From assembly GCA_014084085.1 (NCBI GenBank), contig NPFB01000067.1, positions 44,528 to 108,527 of the forward strand: a DNA stretch of 64,000 nucleotides, read 5' to 3'. The DNA is from Hondaea fermentalgiana. Lineage: Eukaryota > Sar > Bigyra > Thraustochytrida > Thraustochytriidae. Positions 1 to 9,138 of the stretch are shown one piece after another (position 1 is the stretch's first letter; every line of letters begins with the position of its first letter). The notes beneath the pieces were generated by a model that saw nothing but the letters and a program-made list of their open reading frames with translations, had not been told where the DNA came from and made no database searches. Position numbers and translations under genes: made by a program.

Positions 1-1105
1 ACGCAGTACCGCCGGGCTTGAGATTTGCCAATTCACTAAAGGCCCCAGTTGGTCCCTGGGAATCGATAAAGAGGGGGCTCGTTTGCGCTGATGATGGCGG
101 GGCCGTAGAGACAAAGTCGTAGAGAAGGGGATTGGGTACAAAGCTTTCGTCGGAAGCCTGAAGAGATTGTACACGATTTGCAGACCGTGAGGAGACGCCG
201 GTCTCGAGCCAGGATTGTGATGTCTGGGCGCGACCGTGGCCTGCGCCATCTCCGAAACGACGGATTGCAGCAACCCGAAATTCTTGGTCCGAATCAAACT
301 GAGCATCTGATTTTCTCCAGGCGCGCCAGTGCGGTTCCAAAAGGTTACGGGTCTCTTGGTCAAGCGTGAGCCATTTGGGTAGTGCTTGGGCATCAGCATC
401 GAGAAGGATATCGAGGGCTGTATCGAGTCGCGATCGTTCAGGCGCAGTGACGAGCGCATCGCACCAGAGAGCAGTAGCGGCCTCAATGGCATTGGGCTCG
501 TCTGAAACCGCCGCAAGTAAGAGAGCGGCATCGCGGGCGAGGGTAAGCGTTGATGCGTCGTTGAGAACAAAGTGCGCGTGGTGTGTCGAAACAGAGATCT
601 TGTTTCTTTCCCCTTGCAACCAGGACTCTTGCGCTAGCTCGGAAAGTGCAGCGACCTCGAGCTCGTGCAATGTTTTGAGTGGATTTCGCAGGTCGCCAAC
701 TCCCAGGTAGAGGAAGCGGAGGTCTTCTTCGTTTGTTGCGATATCGCCAATGTTTTTGGCGCTGGAATTGTCGCGTTTGCGTCGCTTACGCAAATGAGAT
801 GCGGCCTCGTGGCCGTTGCACAGCCTTGCAGAGGCTTCTTGCGAGGTCCAGAGCGCCCTGCCGTGCGTGTTCCCAATCACAAAGCTGGCCATGATCCTGT
901 CCACAAGTTTGCGTCGTGCCGGTGAAGGCAATAGCGTCTCTTTGCCGGCGGACTCGGCGCCGGCAAGAGGATTGTCATGCTCTGCATTCTCGCTTGCTGT
1001 TGCGCTGCGGTCTGCTGTGCTGCCGCTGGCAGCATTGCTCTTGCTGGTGTTGCTGCTGCTGCCACCGCTGGCGCTGCGGCTTCGCCGCCGCTGCCGAAGG
1101 CCCAT
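1..1105 (-). CDS. DUF4470-domain protein, 3' end cut by window edge
   Basis: An open frame runs from an ATG at 1105 off the left edge (about 368 codons visible). An in-frame TGA lies ten codons upstream, which supports this start. Residues 1-50 are basic then Ser/Ala-rich low complexity. Around residues 120-240 the chain reads like a DUF4470 domain: a LYLGVGDLRNPLKTLHE motif, then FVLND and LARDAALLL, and a tryptophan in ALWCDAL. DUF4470 is found in the dynein axonemal assembly factor DNAAF3 and in some MYND-finger proteins. The visible part cannot separate these, because the C-terminal half (DUF4471 or MYND) is outside the window. A role in flagellar dynein pre-assembly is only inference. 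An out-of-frame ATG at 1137 opens a short overlapping upstream frame. Family call fairly sure, function unsure. Confidence 0.72.
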   Translation of the reverse strand, partial: MGLRQRRRSRSASGGSSSNTSKSNAASGSTADRSATASENAEHDNPLAGAESAGKETLLPSPARRKLVDRIMASFVIGNTHGRALWTSQEASARLCNGHEAASHLRKRRKRDNSSAKNIGDIATNEEDLRFLYLGVGDLRNPLKTLHELEVAALSELAQESWLQGERNKISVSTHHAHFVLNDASTLTLARDAALLLAAVSDEPNAIEAATALWCDALVTAPERSRLDTALDILLDADAQALPKWLTLDQETRNLLEPHWRAWRKSDAQFDSDQEFRVAAIRRFGDGAGHGRAQTSQSWLETGVSSRSANRVQSLQASDESFVPNPLLYDFVSTAPPSSAQTSPLFIDSQGPTGAFSELANLKPGGTA

Positions 1106-1311
1106 AGTTTTTCCTTTTGTTTTTGGTTTTCTTCATTGCCTTTTTTTTTTTTTTTTTGCTAATTGCGGGCATTCGCTTCGCGAAGCCAAGCAAAAAAAAG
1201 TCGAAGCAATTGCGAAAGCAAACGGCGAATCCCGAGAAACGAAAAAGAAGCGGCGACTCCGCAATTTCTTTTCATGAGAGGAAGGCACAGGCACGCCGTG
1301 TCCTAACGAAA

Positions 1312-2158
1312 CTACTCTGCATCGTCGTCTAACATTAACAGTAAAGCAACGTCCTGCGGGTCCATTTGCATACGCGGAAAATTGAGAGACATGTCCTGAG
1401 GGTCGATGCAGCCATTGCCGTGATCACGATTTCCTTTGTCAATTTCAATCTTCATGAGCTGACCTTCCTGCCAATTACCTCGAAGAGACCGACCGTTGGA
1501 CCAGCGCAGCGTCCCCTCACCATTTTTGCGATTCTTTGTCCACCAGCCATCGTACTCAACCCAATTACCCAACGCCGTGCGGCGGCATCGGCCCGAACCG
1601 TCTCGCTGGCCATGTCGCCACTCGCCCTCGTACACGACATTGCGCTGGGGGTCGTGGAATATGCCAGATCCATGTCTCTTGCCAAGTTTCCAGTCGCCTT
1701 CATAATAGCTCCCATTCGCAAACGTCTTGCCATTCGCAAATGTTAGTTACTCCAGTACAAACTCTTTTCCTTGGGAGAGGGGAACTGAGGACGAGAATGT
1801 AGAAATGCATGCTCAGACTTACCTTGCGTCCAAATCCGTGTGGTTTCCGATCGATGCATGTGCCGTGATAGACAATCATGCTCTTGGTCTGTAAAGTGTA
1901 CATTTGATCTCGGGGATTGCGATTGCGACGAATAATTTCCAGCTTCCGCGCACGTTTCTCTTGCTCTAGTACAGCCTCGTCCTTTTCCTCGATGGTCTTC
2001 TCGCTCTGTTTGCTTCTCTGTGCAACGATGTCATCAGAGAATTCATCTTCTTTTTCCTTTTGACCGTCCTCTCTTGCCTCGAGAAGTTGAGAGCGCTCCT
2101 TCCTCTTTGCTCTCTCCTTTTCGGCTTCGATCGAGAGCAACAGCGCCCGCGCCTCCAT
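1312..2158 (-). CDS. MORN-repeat protein (two exons)
   Basis: Two exons, 1823-2158 and 1312-1725, encode about 249 residues. The chosen start is the ATG at 2158; the open frame upstream reaches only a GTG. Residues 1-85 are highly charged (Lys/Glu-rich) and look like a coiled coil. The rest is a row of MORN-type repeats, for example YHGTCIDRKPHGFGRK, YYEGDWKLGKRHGSG, YEGEWRHGQRDGSG and YDGWWTKNRKNGEG. The intron is in phase 0 and splits one repeat exactly, so splicing restores the repeat, which is strong support. MORN repeats are usually membrane- or cytoskeleton-associated scaffolds, often in flagella, and in lipid kinases, but no catalytic domain follows here. The specific role is unknown. 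The gene is divergent from the L32 gene. Confidence 0.85.
1726..1822 (-). other. Spliceosomal intron of the MORN gene
   Basis: A 97-nt intron. The donor is GTAAGT at 1822-1817 and the acceptor CAAG ends at 1726. An ACTAAC branch-site match lies about 16 nt before the acceptor. Without splicing the frame runs into unrelated residues; with it the MORN repeat continues in phase. Confidence 0.85.
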
Positions 2159-2658
2159 GGTGTCTTCCCCTTCCTCCACCTAACCAGCTGTCGAGGACCC
2201 GGCGGACACGCACGCACGCAGGCTGGCTGGGTGTCTGGGTGCCTGGCTGGCTCGCCGGCCGAGCGATCGGGCCGAGTCTGCGTCAATCGCGGGCAGCTTC
2301 CGTCCCGAGACGGCCACCGCGCCTGGCCACGTTCGCGCAGCTAGCTCGGTACACAGCCCTTTCGAAAGAAAGGGTGTGTACCTGGGAACGCCGCGCCCGC
2401 ACTGGCAGGCCGGGTTAGGTCGGGGCCGGCCCGGTTAGGTTTGCGCGGGCCCGAGGCGTGTGGACTCGGAGGAGCTCTGCGCAGAAAGCGCGGCGCTGCA
2501 GAACGAACGAACGATCGATCGATCGATCGAGGCCGGGCGCGCGAGCGACGGGGCGAGCGGACGGCGCGCGGCGCTGCGAGAGGAGGAGCCGCGCTCGCGC
2601 GGGGTCGTGCGCTCGGCGCTCGAGCGGAGGGTCGCGGAGAGGAGAGCTTGCAGGCGCG
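2159..2658. promoter_or_regulatory. Shared upstream region of the MORN and L32 genes
   Basis: 500 bases between divergent start codons. It is GC-rich toward the right. It holds a GATC-type tandem repeat at about 2506-2531 and two similar CCGGTTAGGT-like blocks at about 2412-2440. No TATA box was seen. Any promoter role is inferred from gene orientation. Confidence 0.5.
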
Positions 2659-3183
2659 ATGGAGAAGCTGCTCCGCGCGGCGACGCTGGCGCGCTTCGCG
2701 GCCAGGCAGCAGCGGCTCGCGGCAGGGACGCCCGTGAGCGCGCAGGCGGGCGCCTTGGAGAGCGCCCGGCAGACGCTGTGGAACACCTTGGAGGCGTGGT
2801 GGTCGCAGCCGTTCCAGCAGCAGCAAACGCTGCGCCTTGGGTTTGAGGGTCTCGCGAGCCCGAACGACGCGCTCGCGCAGCGGCAGCAGGGCGAGAGCCT
2901 GGCCGAGCGCGCGGAGCGCTCCGCAGCGGATGCCGTCGAGGCGCTGGAGAGCCTTTGGAAGGATGGCCTTCTCTTTGCCGTGCCCAAACACCGCGTAACC
3001 CGTTCGAAGAAGCGCATTCGGCAGCATAACAAGTACGTCAAGAGGAAGCTGGCCTTTTCGACCTGCACGACGTGCGGCGAGAAGCACTTGCCACACCATC
3101 TGTGCCCGTTTTGCAATCCATTCAACAAGTTTCTCTCCAAGAAAGATGTTGGCAAGAAGAATCCCAACTTTGACATTTGGTAG
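2659..3183 (+). CDS. mrpl32: Mitochondrial large-subunit ribosomal protein bL32m
   Basis: 174 residues from the ATG at 2659. The C-terminal 65 residues are a clear bacterial-type L32: VPKHRVTRSKKRIRQHNKY, then KLAFSTCTTCGEKHLPHHLC and CPFC. The paired CxxC motifs (TCTTCGEK and HLCPFC) form the zinc-binding knuckle of the family. Bacterial L32 is about 60 residues; here roughly 105 extra N-terminal residues precede it, starting with an Arg/Ala-rich segment (MEKLLRAATLARFAARQQRL) typical of a mitochondrial presequence. In yeast the MrpL32 precursor is matured by the m-AAA protease, and the long N-terminus is consistent with a similar precursor. The product should act in the mitoribosome large subunit. 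High confidence. Confidence 0.93.
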   Translation: MEKLLRAATLARFAARQQRLAAGTPVSAQAGALESARQTLWNTLEAWWSQPFQQQQTLRLGFEGLASPNDALAQRQQGESLAERAERSAADAVEALESLWKDGLLFAVPKHRVTRSKKRIRQHNKYVKRKLAFSTCTTCGEKHLPHHLCPFCNPFNKFLSKKDVGKKNPNFDIW

Positions 3184-3598
3184 GCGAGATGGCTCGTAAA
3201 AGCGCTCGATTAGGCACGCAGGCAGAACGGCAGGCAAGCACACAGAAAAAAAGGCAGATTGGCAGGATGGTAGTACCAGGCCCTGTTTGTCTCCTTGTTT
3301 TTGGTGTCTTTGCTTGCGCTTTTGCATGTCTGGAGAAGAAGTCTGATCGAGTGTTCCTTTCTATTAGCAAAAAGACAAAAAACAGAAAAAACATTACAAC
3401 ACAAAATAAACAAAACGAAATTGGTGACTCTTTGGCTGCCACTAGCCACTGGCTGAGAATATGAAAGATTCTTGACAGCTGGCTGTCTTGGAGCAAAACA
3501 GTCTTTTATGGCGTAGGCAAAGTGGGGCGAGCGCCGCTTGTAGGAAGGAACTTCGGCGGAAACTTGCCATCCTTTGCTACAGGTTCAAGGGAGTCAGT

Positions 3599-3812
3599 AA
3601 ATGTTGCATCTTTCGTGATGTGGAATATGCGCTCCAAGAATTGGACAAAGAACGACAAATAACTAAAAGTAAGCGCGATTGCAGGGGGAAATGTGGAAGG
3701 CTAACCTTTTGTCTGAATCGTAGCTCGAAAAAATGCGTCTCTCGACGCGCTCGAAATGCTTGCAGCATTAAAGCAAAACTTTGGCTCAAAATGTCTAAAA
3801 GATGCAACATTT
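3599..3812. repeat. 15-bp perfect inverted repeat, arms about 184 nt apart
   Basis: The left arm at 3599-3613 reads AAATGTTGCATCTTT. Its exact reverse complement is at 3798-3812. The flanks pair only weakly. It lies in non-coding DNA. Confidence 0.8.
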
Positions 3813-4823
3813 TCAGAGACCTGACACCTCCATACGTTCAATTCCGAGTTTTCGCTTGTTTAGGTCATGCTATCCACTCAAGTATCATTTTCCCCGTTCT
3901 CGATCAGAATTGAAATTATGGGAGGGCAATCGAGAGGCACGGAATCGAAGAAAAAAGCATATTTAAAGGGCGCGCGAGCTAGGTTTGATTGTATTTGAAT
4001 AGATTGCATTCAGGAGATTTTGTTTGACTTTTCTCGTTTGCTTTCATTTACAGCTAGTCAAAGCACTCTTCTTTCTTCTCTGCTCGTTTTGACTGGCATC
4101 GAAGAAATTACTCGCGTTGCAAGGAATCGTCGGTTGCATTGCTGTGTTCACAAGCCATGACCTTGCTTTCTCGCCACCAACCTCTTTTCCCGCTGCTTTG
4201 CTTGAAAAAGAGGTTCATGGCGGCAGTCACGTTTGCAAGTCTTGAAAATGCACTTGGCAAGATCACATCACTTGCGTCTGTTTATGAATCGACGTCTGCA
4301 ACCACCCAAAGGCAGTTCAGAACTAGGCCTAGCTTGCAAATTATTATCAAATACCCGCGCCATTGTTAGTTCTTGAGTAAAAAGATACGTCACGCGCTAG
4401 GGACGCGACGTCGCGCTACCCACTCTGTGGATTGCATTGGCATGCTCTCTTGCTGACCAGGTCGTGTGCATTTTTGAACATCTCAACAACACGTCATATG
4501 TCCACGTGGCGGGCGGCAGCGTCTGGCACACCTTGACTAAAATTTCAGTTTCCATTCTACTTCCCTCTTCTTCTTCTTCTTTTTCCTTCTTCATTTTCGC
4601 AATCATGTCACGATCTCCCTCCGCGCCGCTCTCGTCTCGCGATTTTTCCGCATTCTCTCTTCATCCCGCCATCTTCTGCCACAGACCGAATTTTTCGTGA
4701 CACGCACGCGCGACGAGCGAGCATCCTGCGTCCGGGTCTCCGCATGCATCCCCATCATGATGACAGCCACGTCACTCGACACTCTCTCTCCCGTCACTCT
4801 CTCTCTCTCTCCGACTCTTCTTC

Positions 4824-4873
4824 CCTTCTTTCTTTCTTTCTTTCTTTCTTTCTTTCGTTCTTTCTTTCTTTCC
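4824..4873 (+). repeat. CTTT tetranucleotide microsatellite
   Basis: About eleven TTTC units, one interrupted by TTCG, inside a polypyrimidine stretch upstream of the Rab gene. Confidence 0.9.
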
Positions 4874-5196
4874 TCTCCGGCGCCATTTTGCGCCCGCAGC
4901 GGGCCTAAACCTCCCCGCCTCGGCCGCGTTTCCTTCCTCCTGCGCCCAAGTAAGTCGCTCTCTCCGCTTTGCCCCACTTGCGCGCCGCCTCCGGCCCAGT
5001 GTATCCGCGCCGCGCCGCACTTGCGCTGCCCGCGTGTGTTCACTTCGCTAGGATTGCCTGCCTGCCGCCTCCTTCTCCCCTTTCTCTCTCCCTCTCTCCG
5101 CCTGCCCGGCTCCTCGCCCGCCCAGACCCCGATCGAAGCAACCGCCAGGTACGTCACCACCCCGCGCGCGGCGGCGCGGCGCGGCGCGGCGCGAGG

Positions 5197-5296
5197 NNNN
5201 NNNNNNNNNNNNNNNNNNNNNNNNNNNNNNNNNNNNNNNNNNNNNNNNNNNNNNNNNNNNNNNNNNNNNNNNNNNNNNNNNNNNNNNNNNNNNNNN
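5197..5296. other. Assembly gap (100 N)
   Basis: Exactly 100 N, the usual placeholder for a gap of unknown size. Both sides are extremely GC-rich (GCGGC repeats on the left, CGCCGCCGCC on the right). Confidence 0.98.
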
Positions 5297-5896
5297 CGGC
5301 GCGACGCCGCCGCCGCCCGCGGGCCGGTCTCCCGGCCGGCGTCGCGCGCGGCGGCACGGAGACAAGGAGAGCCGCGGTCGGTGTGCGTTTCTTCGCCTCC
5401 TTCTTTCCTGCCTTACCTTTCTTCTCCCTTCTTTTCCCTTTTCCTTCTCTCCTTGTTTCTGCACGTCTCGAGGCGCTTTCCGAGGACCTTTCTGGCCGCT
5501 GCCGATGCGGAGCCGCGCCGGGGCGCGAGACCCTTGGGCGTGCGGCGCCGCGCCATGGCGGAGGCGGACCCAAGGAGGTCGTGTGTGAGAGGTCAGAGAG
5601 ACGGCGTGCTCGCGTGCCGGCGCGACCGACGGACGGAAGGAAGGAAGGGAGGAACCGAGGGAGTGACTCTCTGGCTTGCTCTGCCATGACATGACATGAC
5701 ATGACACGACTGACTGACGCACTTACTCGCTCGCTCGCTCGATTTGCGCGCAAACTCAACAGACACAAATAACCTTTTCGGTCTCTTACCTACTTTCGTA
5801 CTTGCTAGTTCCCTCCTCTTCTCACTCACTCTCCTTCGTTCCTTCGCTCGCGACACACGCGCACGCCAACGCAGCTCAGAACCCGGGCGAGAGAAG
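5297..5896 (+). promoter_or_regulatory. Upstream/leader region of the Rab1 gene
   Basis: A GC-rich then pyrimidine-rich tract. It has an ATGAC pentanucleotide array at 5685-5705 and GCTC tetranucleotides at about 5724-5741. Possible 3' splice sites occur at AACAG (ending 5762, with CTGAC branch-like motifs 45-50 nt upstream) and CGCAG (ending 5874). Either could pair with the donor at 5149 to give a 5'-UTR intron across the gap; this is a candidate only. Confidence 0.4.
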
Positions 5897-6505
5897 ATGA
5901 ACCATCCCGAGTATGACTACCTTTTCAAGCTTCTCCTGATTGGTGACTCAGGTGTCGGTAAGTCGTGCCTTCTCTTGCGATTCGCTGATGATACGTACAC
6001 GGAAAGCTACATTTCCACGATCGGCGTCGACTTTAAGATCCGCACGATTGAGATGGACGGCAAGACCATCAAGCTGCAGATCTGGGATACCGCTGGCCAG
6101 GAGCGCTTCCGCACCATCACCAGCAGCTACTACCGCGGCGCTCACGGCATCATCATCGTCTACGATGTCACAGATCAAGAGTCCTTTGACAATGTGAAAA
6201 CCTGGCTGCAGGAGATTGATCGCTACGCCGCAGAAAAGGTCAACACGTTGCTTGTGGGCAACAAGAGCGATCTCACCAACAAGCGTGTTGTCTCGTACGA
6301 GGCCGCCAAGGAGTTCGCCGACTCGGTCGAGATGGAGTTCCTCGAGACCAGTGCCAAGAACTCGACCAACGTCGAGAAGGCCTTCATGGTCATGGCCAGC
6401 CAGATCAAGCAGCGCATGGCCAGCCAGCCGCTCGGGAGCGGTGGCAGCCAGCCTGCCAATGTCACCCAGCTCGACGGCGAGAACGTCAACTCGGGCTGCT
6501 GCTAA
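5897..6505 (+). CDS. rab1: Rab1/Ypt1-type small GTPase
   Basis: 202 residues from ATG 5897, the normal Rab length. The frame is open further upstream, but that part is a Ser/Arg-rich leader and the family start is [17 protein letters not shown]. All G motifs are present: GDSGVGKS (P-loop), the switch I effector segment [16 protein letters not shown] typical of Rab1, [19 protein letters not shown] (switch II), NKSD and ETSAKN. The C-terminus ends SGCC, a double-cysteine geranylgeranylation signal. Rab1 controls ER-to-Golgi vesicle tethering and cycles between GDP- and GTP-bound forms on membranes. Effector-region identity makes Rab1 much more likely than Rab8 or Rab35. No coding intron is seen. 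Confidence 0.95.
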   Translation: MNHPEYDYLFKLLLIGDSGVGKSCLLLRFADDTYTESYISTIGVDFKIRTIEMDGKTIKLQIWDTAGQERFRTITSSYYRGAHGIIIVYDVTDQESFDNVKTWLQEIDRYAAEKVNTLLVGNKSDLTNKRVVSYEAAKEFADSVEMEFLETSAKNSTNVEKAFMVMASQIKQRMASQPLGSGGSQPANVTQLDGENVNSGCC

Positions 6506-7521
6506 ATCGACGTAATCTCGCGCGCGCGCACGAGAGAGAGAGAGAGAGAGAGAGAGAGGGATACTGTGATTGTGTGAATGAGCGAGTGCACAGGGATCGC
6601 AAGGGCGGAGTACTGTTCGTTCCTGTAGCCATTCTCATTCACCTACTCTCGAGACCGACCGACTGATCGATTAATCCAGTCGACCGGCCAACCAACCAGC
6701 CTACCAATCAACGAACCGACCGACCAACACATCAACCTATGCCCCAATCTTCTACATCGTGCGTTGCCCAGCCTTTGACCATTCTCTCACTGGCCATGCC
6801 ATCATTCACACGCGCGCTTTCCCCACATGGCAACGGCAACGCTCGACGTTTAAATTTCTGGGGAGCAAACGGTGTAAAACATTTGAGACTCGACTCGTCC
6901 ACGAGTTGCACACTTGCTCCCGGTGCACATTCAAGGCGAGATTTGAGATGCGACGCACATTCATGATGCAGACGAATCAAAACCTAACAACAAAAAGCAA
7001 GTAAAAAGGAAAAGCTCATCATTCAAGATTTTACGCTATGCTCAGCATTTTCGAAGCTTTTGTCCCTGAAGAGACTCTCTCTCTTTCTCTCCCAAGAGAG
7101 ATAAAGAAAACTGCTTTGCTCCTGTCCATTGACGCTGCCGGGCTGTGAGCATCATCATTCTTGGGATTGTCTTCGAGCGGCGATTTTTAGCTCTCCTTTT
7201 CTTTTTTTGTTTCTTCTCAGATGTGACTCTCAAGTGTACATAGCTTCATCAACATCCGTTACTCACAGGTGGTCCAGCCCAAGATCCCTTGCAAGCGATG
7301 GGAAGTCAAAGAGCACAGCTGCTATTCTTTTTTGAGAAGAATCGATTGAGCCGCATCCATCCTCGTTAAAAGTAAAAAATCACTCGTCTCAGTGCTTCAT
7401 CTTTGGGAACAAAAGCAGTGCTTTTTAAAATTAAGGTGCAAGAGATCTAATGCTTGTATAATTGTAATTGCTGTTTTGTTTTGCCAAAGTAGGAACGGCT
7501 ATACACTGGCGTTCGCTTCAC
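6506..7521. other. Convergent intergenic region, Rab1 and transporter 3' ends
   Basis: Contains a GA dinucleotide run at about 6531-6557, a CGAC/CAAC-type degenerate tetranucleotide tract at about 6655-6730, and A/T-richer sequence from about 6970 to 7480. No gene seen. It probably holds both 3' UTRs. Confidence 0.6.
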
Positions 7522-8526
7522 TTAATCGCGGTCTTTGGTCTCAGCGGCATCGGCGGCGTTCGCCTCGGTGTCAACGGGGTCGTACTTGACGGGCTCCGCT
7601 TCAGGCTTGGCCGGCGTAAACGAGGCGTTCTTCATGGCCTGCTGGTACAGAATGCCACCCGAAATGCACACGAGCAGCCAGAAGATGCCAACGGGCGAGG
7701 CGTGGTGGTCCCACACAGATACATTGACAAGGACAGTCGCAAACTTGCATACAACGCCCAGCACAGAAAACGCAGTCGCGGTGAGCGCCTTGCGGGCGTT
7801 AAGTCCAAAGTAGCTAATGGCAATGCCAAAAACGCAAGAAGCACCAACAGCCAAGGCCGACTCGCTTCCGGGAGCAAGCAGCTCCGCAAGCGCGACGGGA
7901 ATCTGTGAAGCCTCTCCGGTGGCCATGGCAAAGAATGGGTACAGCACGCTGGCAATGAGGTTGTTGTAGAGCACAAGGCCCCAAGGCGTGAGCTCCACCT
8001 TGGTCACCACGCGCTTGACGAGCACCGTGTCGATAACCATCGTAAACACATAAGCAAAGCCCCACGTGTAGGCCGTGAGGCTAAACTCGCGGTCAGCCTG
8101 GACGTAGCCTACTGCGCCAATGACAATCAGGACGAGGCACGCAAGGACCTTGGGGCCTGGGAGCGGGGTCCCGATGGTCACGCGCTCAACGAAACAGGTA
8201 GCCAGAGGCACAAGCGAGCGCAAAACAATAAAGGTGTCCACATTGGCGTACTGCAGAAGCTTCATGTTGCATGCGAGAACGACAAAGAAGATCAAGCACG
8301 CCGGAGAAAAGGCCTTGATTTTGCCCCAGTCCAGCTTGTCCACCTTGACGATGCCAATGGTACCAATGATGAAAGCAAGCAGCCACGACGCCGTCAGCTG
8401 CGTAAATGTGAGCGTGCTTGAGTACGGCCACTTCATCACGGCCCACTTGTTGATCACAACGAGACCTGAGCTGCTCACCGCGTACCCTGCGGCGATGAAC
8501 ATCATCTTGGCCATGGTGGACGACAT
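7522..8526 (-). CDS. Nucleotide-sugar transporter of the TPT/SLC35 family, GDP-sugar type
   Basis: 334 residues from the first ATG (8526); the frame upstream has only a GTG. About ten hydrophobic helices fill the chain, from MMFIAAGYAVSSSGLVVINK to GIFWLLVCISGGILYQQ. Features match plant Golgi GDP-mannose/GDP-fucose transporters of the GONST type: NKWAVMKWPY followed by FTQL near helix 2, and an FGLNARKALTATAFSVLG stretch followed by WDHHASP and GGILYQQ near the end. The family exchanges a luminal nucleoside monophosphate for a cytosolic nucleotide sugar in Golgi membranes. The exact sugar cannot be decided here; GDP-mannose or GDP-fucose is the best guess. The tail is acidic and polar, with no clear ER-retrieval motif. 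Confidence 0.85.
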   Translation of the reverse strand: MSSTMAKMMFIAAGYAVSSSGLVVINKWAVMKWPYSSTLTFTQLTASWLLAFIIGTIGIVKVDKLDWGKIKAFSPACLIFFVVLACNMKLLQYANVDTFIVLRSLVPLATCFVERVTIGTPLPGPKVLACLVLIVIGAVGYVQADREFSLTAYTWGFAYVFTMVIDTVLVKRVVTKVELTPWGLVLYNNLIASVLYPFFAMATGEASQIPVALAELLAPGSESALAVGASCVFGIAISYFGLNARKALTATAFSVLGVVCKFATVLVNVSVWDHHASPVGIFWLLVCISGGILYQQAMKNASFTPAKPEAEPVKYDPVDTEANAADAAETKDRD

Positions 8527-9138
8527 CTTCTTGACAGTTGCTTTGCTTGTGCAGGCGCGCTGCCACGAGACAAACGAGACGGAAGGAAGGGCGCGGGTGG
8601 GGACAAGCGCGGCGTGAGCGTAAAGCACCCGGAAGCTCCGCTAGCTAGCTAGCTGGACTCGCGCAGCGCACCGCACGAGGGAATCCGGTTATGTGATTGG
8701 TCGTTTGCTGCCTGCTTGCATATCAAATGGAAAAAGGTGGATTCGATTCTGGTGGGTGGGTGAGTGAGTGAGTGAGCGAATGCTGGTACTAACAGTAAGT
8801 GGACTTTCACCGTTAACTAAACGTTACGCGAAACGAAAATTAAACCAGCCGTTTCAGAATCGTTTTCAATAAGCTGCCTGACTGCGATCGCAAGACGGCA
8901 ATACACACACATCATTGGCTCACGCGCGCCCTCAAGGGAGAAGTACTACATTCAAATCAGATCAAAACATAAAAGAACTTCGAATTTCATCTTTTTCGAT
9001 TTGGCAACAACTTGGCTCCAGTTTTTTTTTTAGAATACCTGGACACCAGGAGGAGAGGGGTCTGGTGTCTATTGAAGCGATTAATCTTACCCGCAGCAAG
9101 ACCGCAACAAGCTCGGAACTTTTTCCTTCCTCCAGTCG
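8527..9138. other. Intergenic region upstream of the transporter gene
   Basis: Contains a GCTAGCTAGC run at 8641-8650 and a GTGA/GAGT tetranucleotide run at about 8755-8776. The part near 8800-9030 is A/T-richer and probably holds the end of the TPR gene transcript. No gene seen. Confidence 0.5.

Larger units (their letters stand above)
3184..5196. other. Gene-poor region upstream of the first gap
   Basis: No convincing coding sequence. Stretches of about 3400-4370 are less GC-rich than the surroundings and contain a TATTTAAA box at 3960-3967 with no recognisable gene after it, a perfect 15-bp inverted repeat (3599-3613 and 3798-3812) and a CTAGGCCTAG palindrome at 4323-4332. From about 4560 the + strand becomes strongly pyrimidine-rich (CT and CTTT runs), probably leader or promoter DNA of the Rab gene. 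A consensus donor CAG/GTACGT occurs at 5149. An unrecognised non-coding RNA cannot be excluded. Confidence 0.5.

Noticed and set aside
3488..3913. 141-codon open frame on +
   Set aside because: No ATG at its start, no recognisable domain, and its apparent internal similarity comes from the inverted repeat.
4697..5722. Several 200-330-codon frames spanning the first gap
   Set aside because: They depend on N being open, and consist of translated CT and GCGGC repeats.
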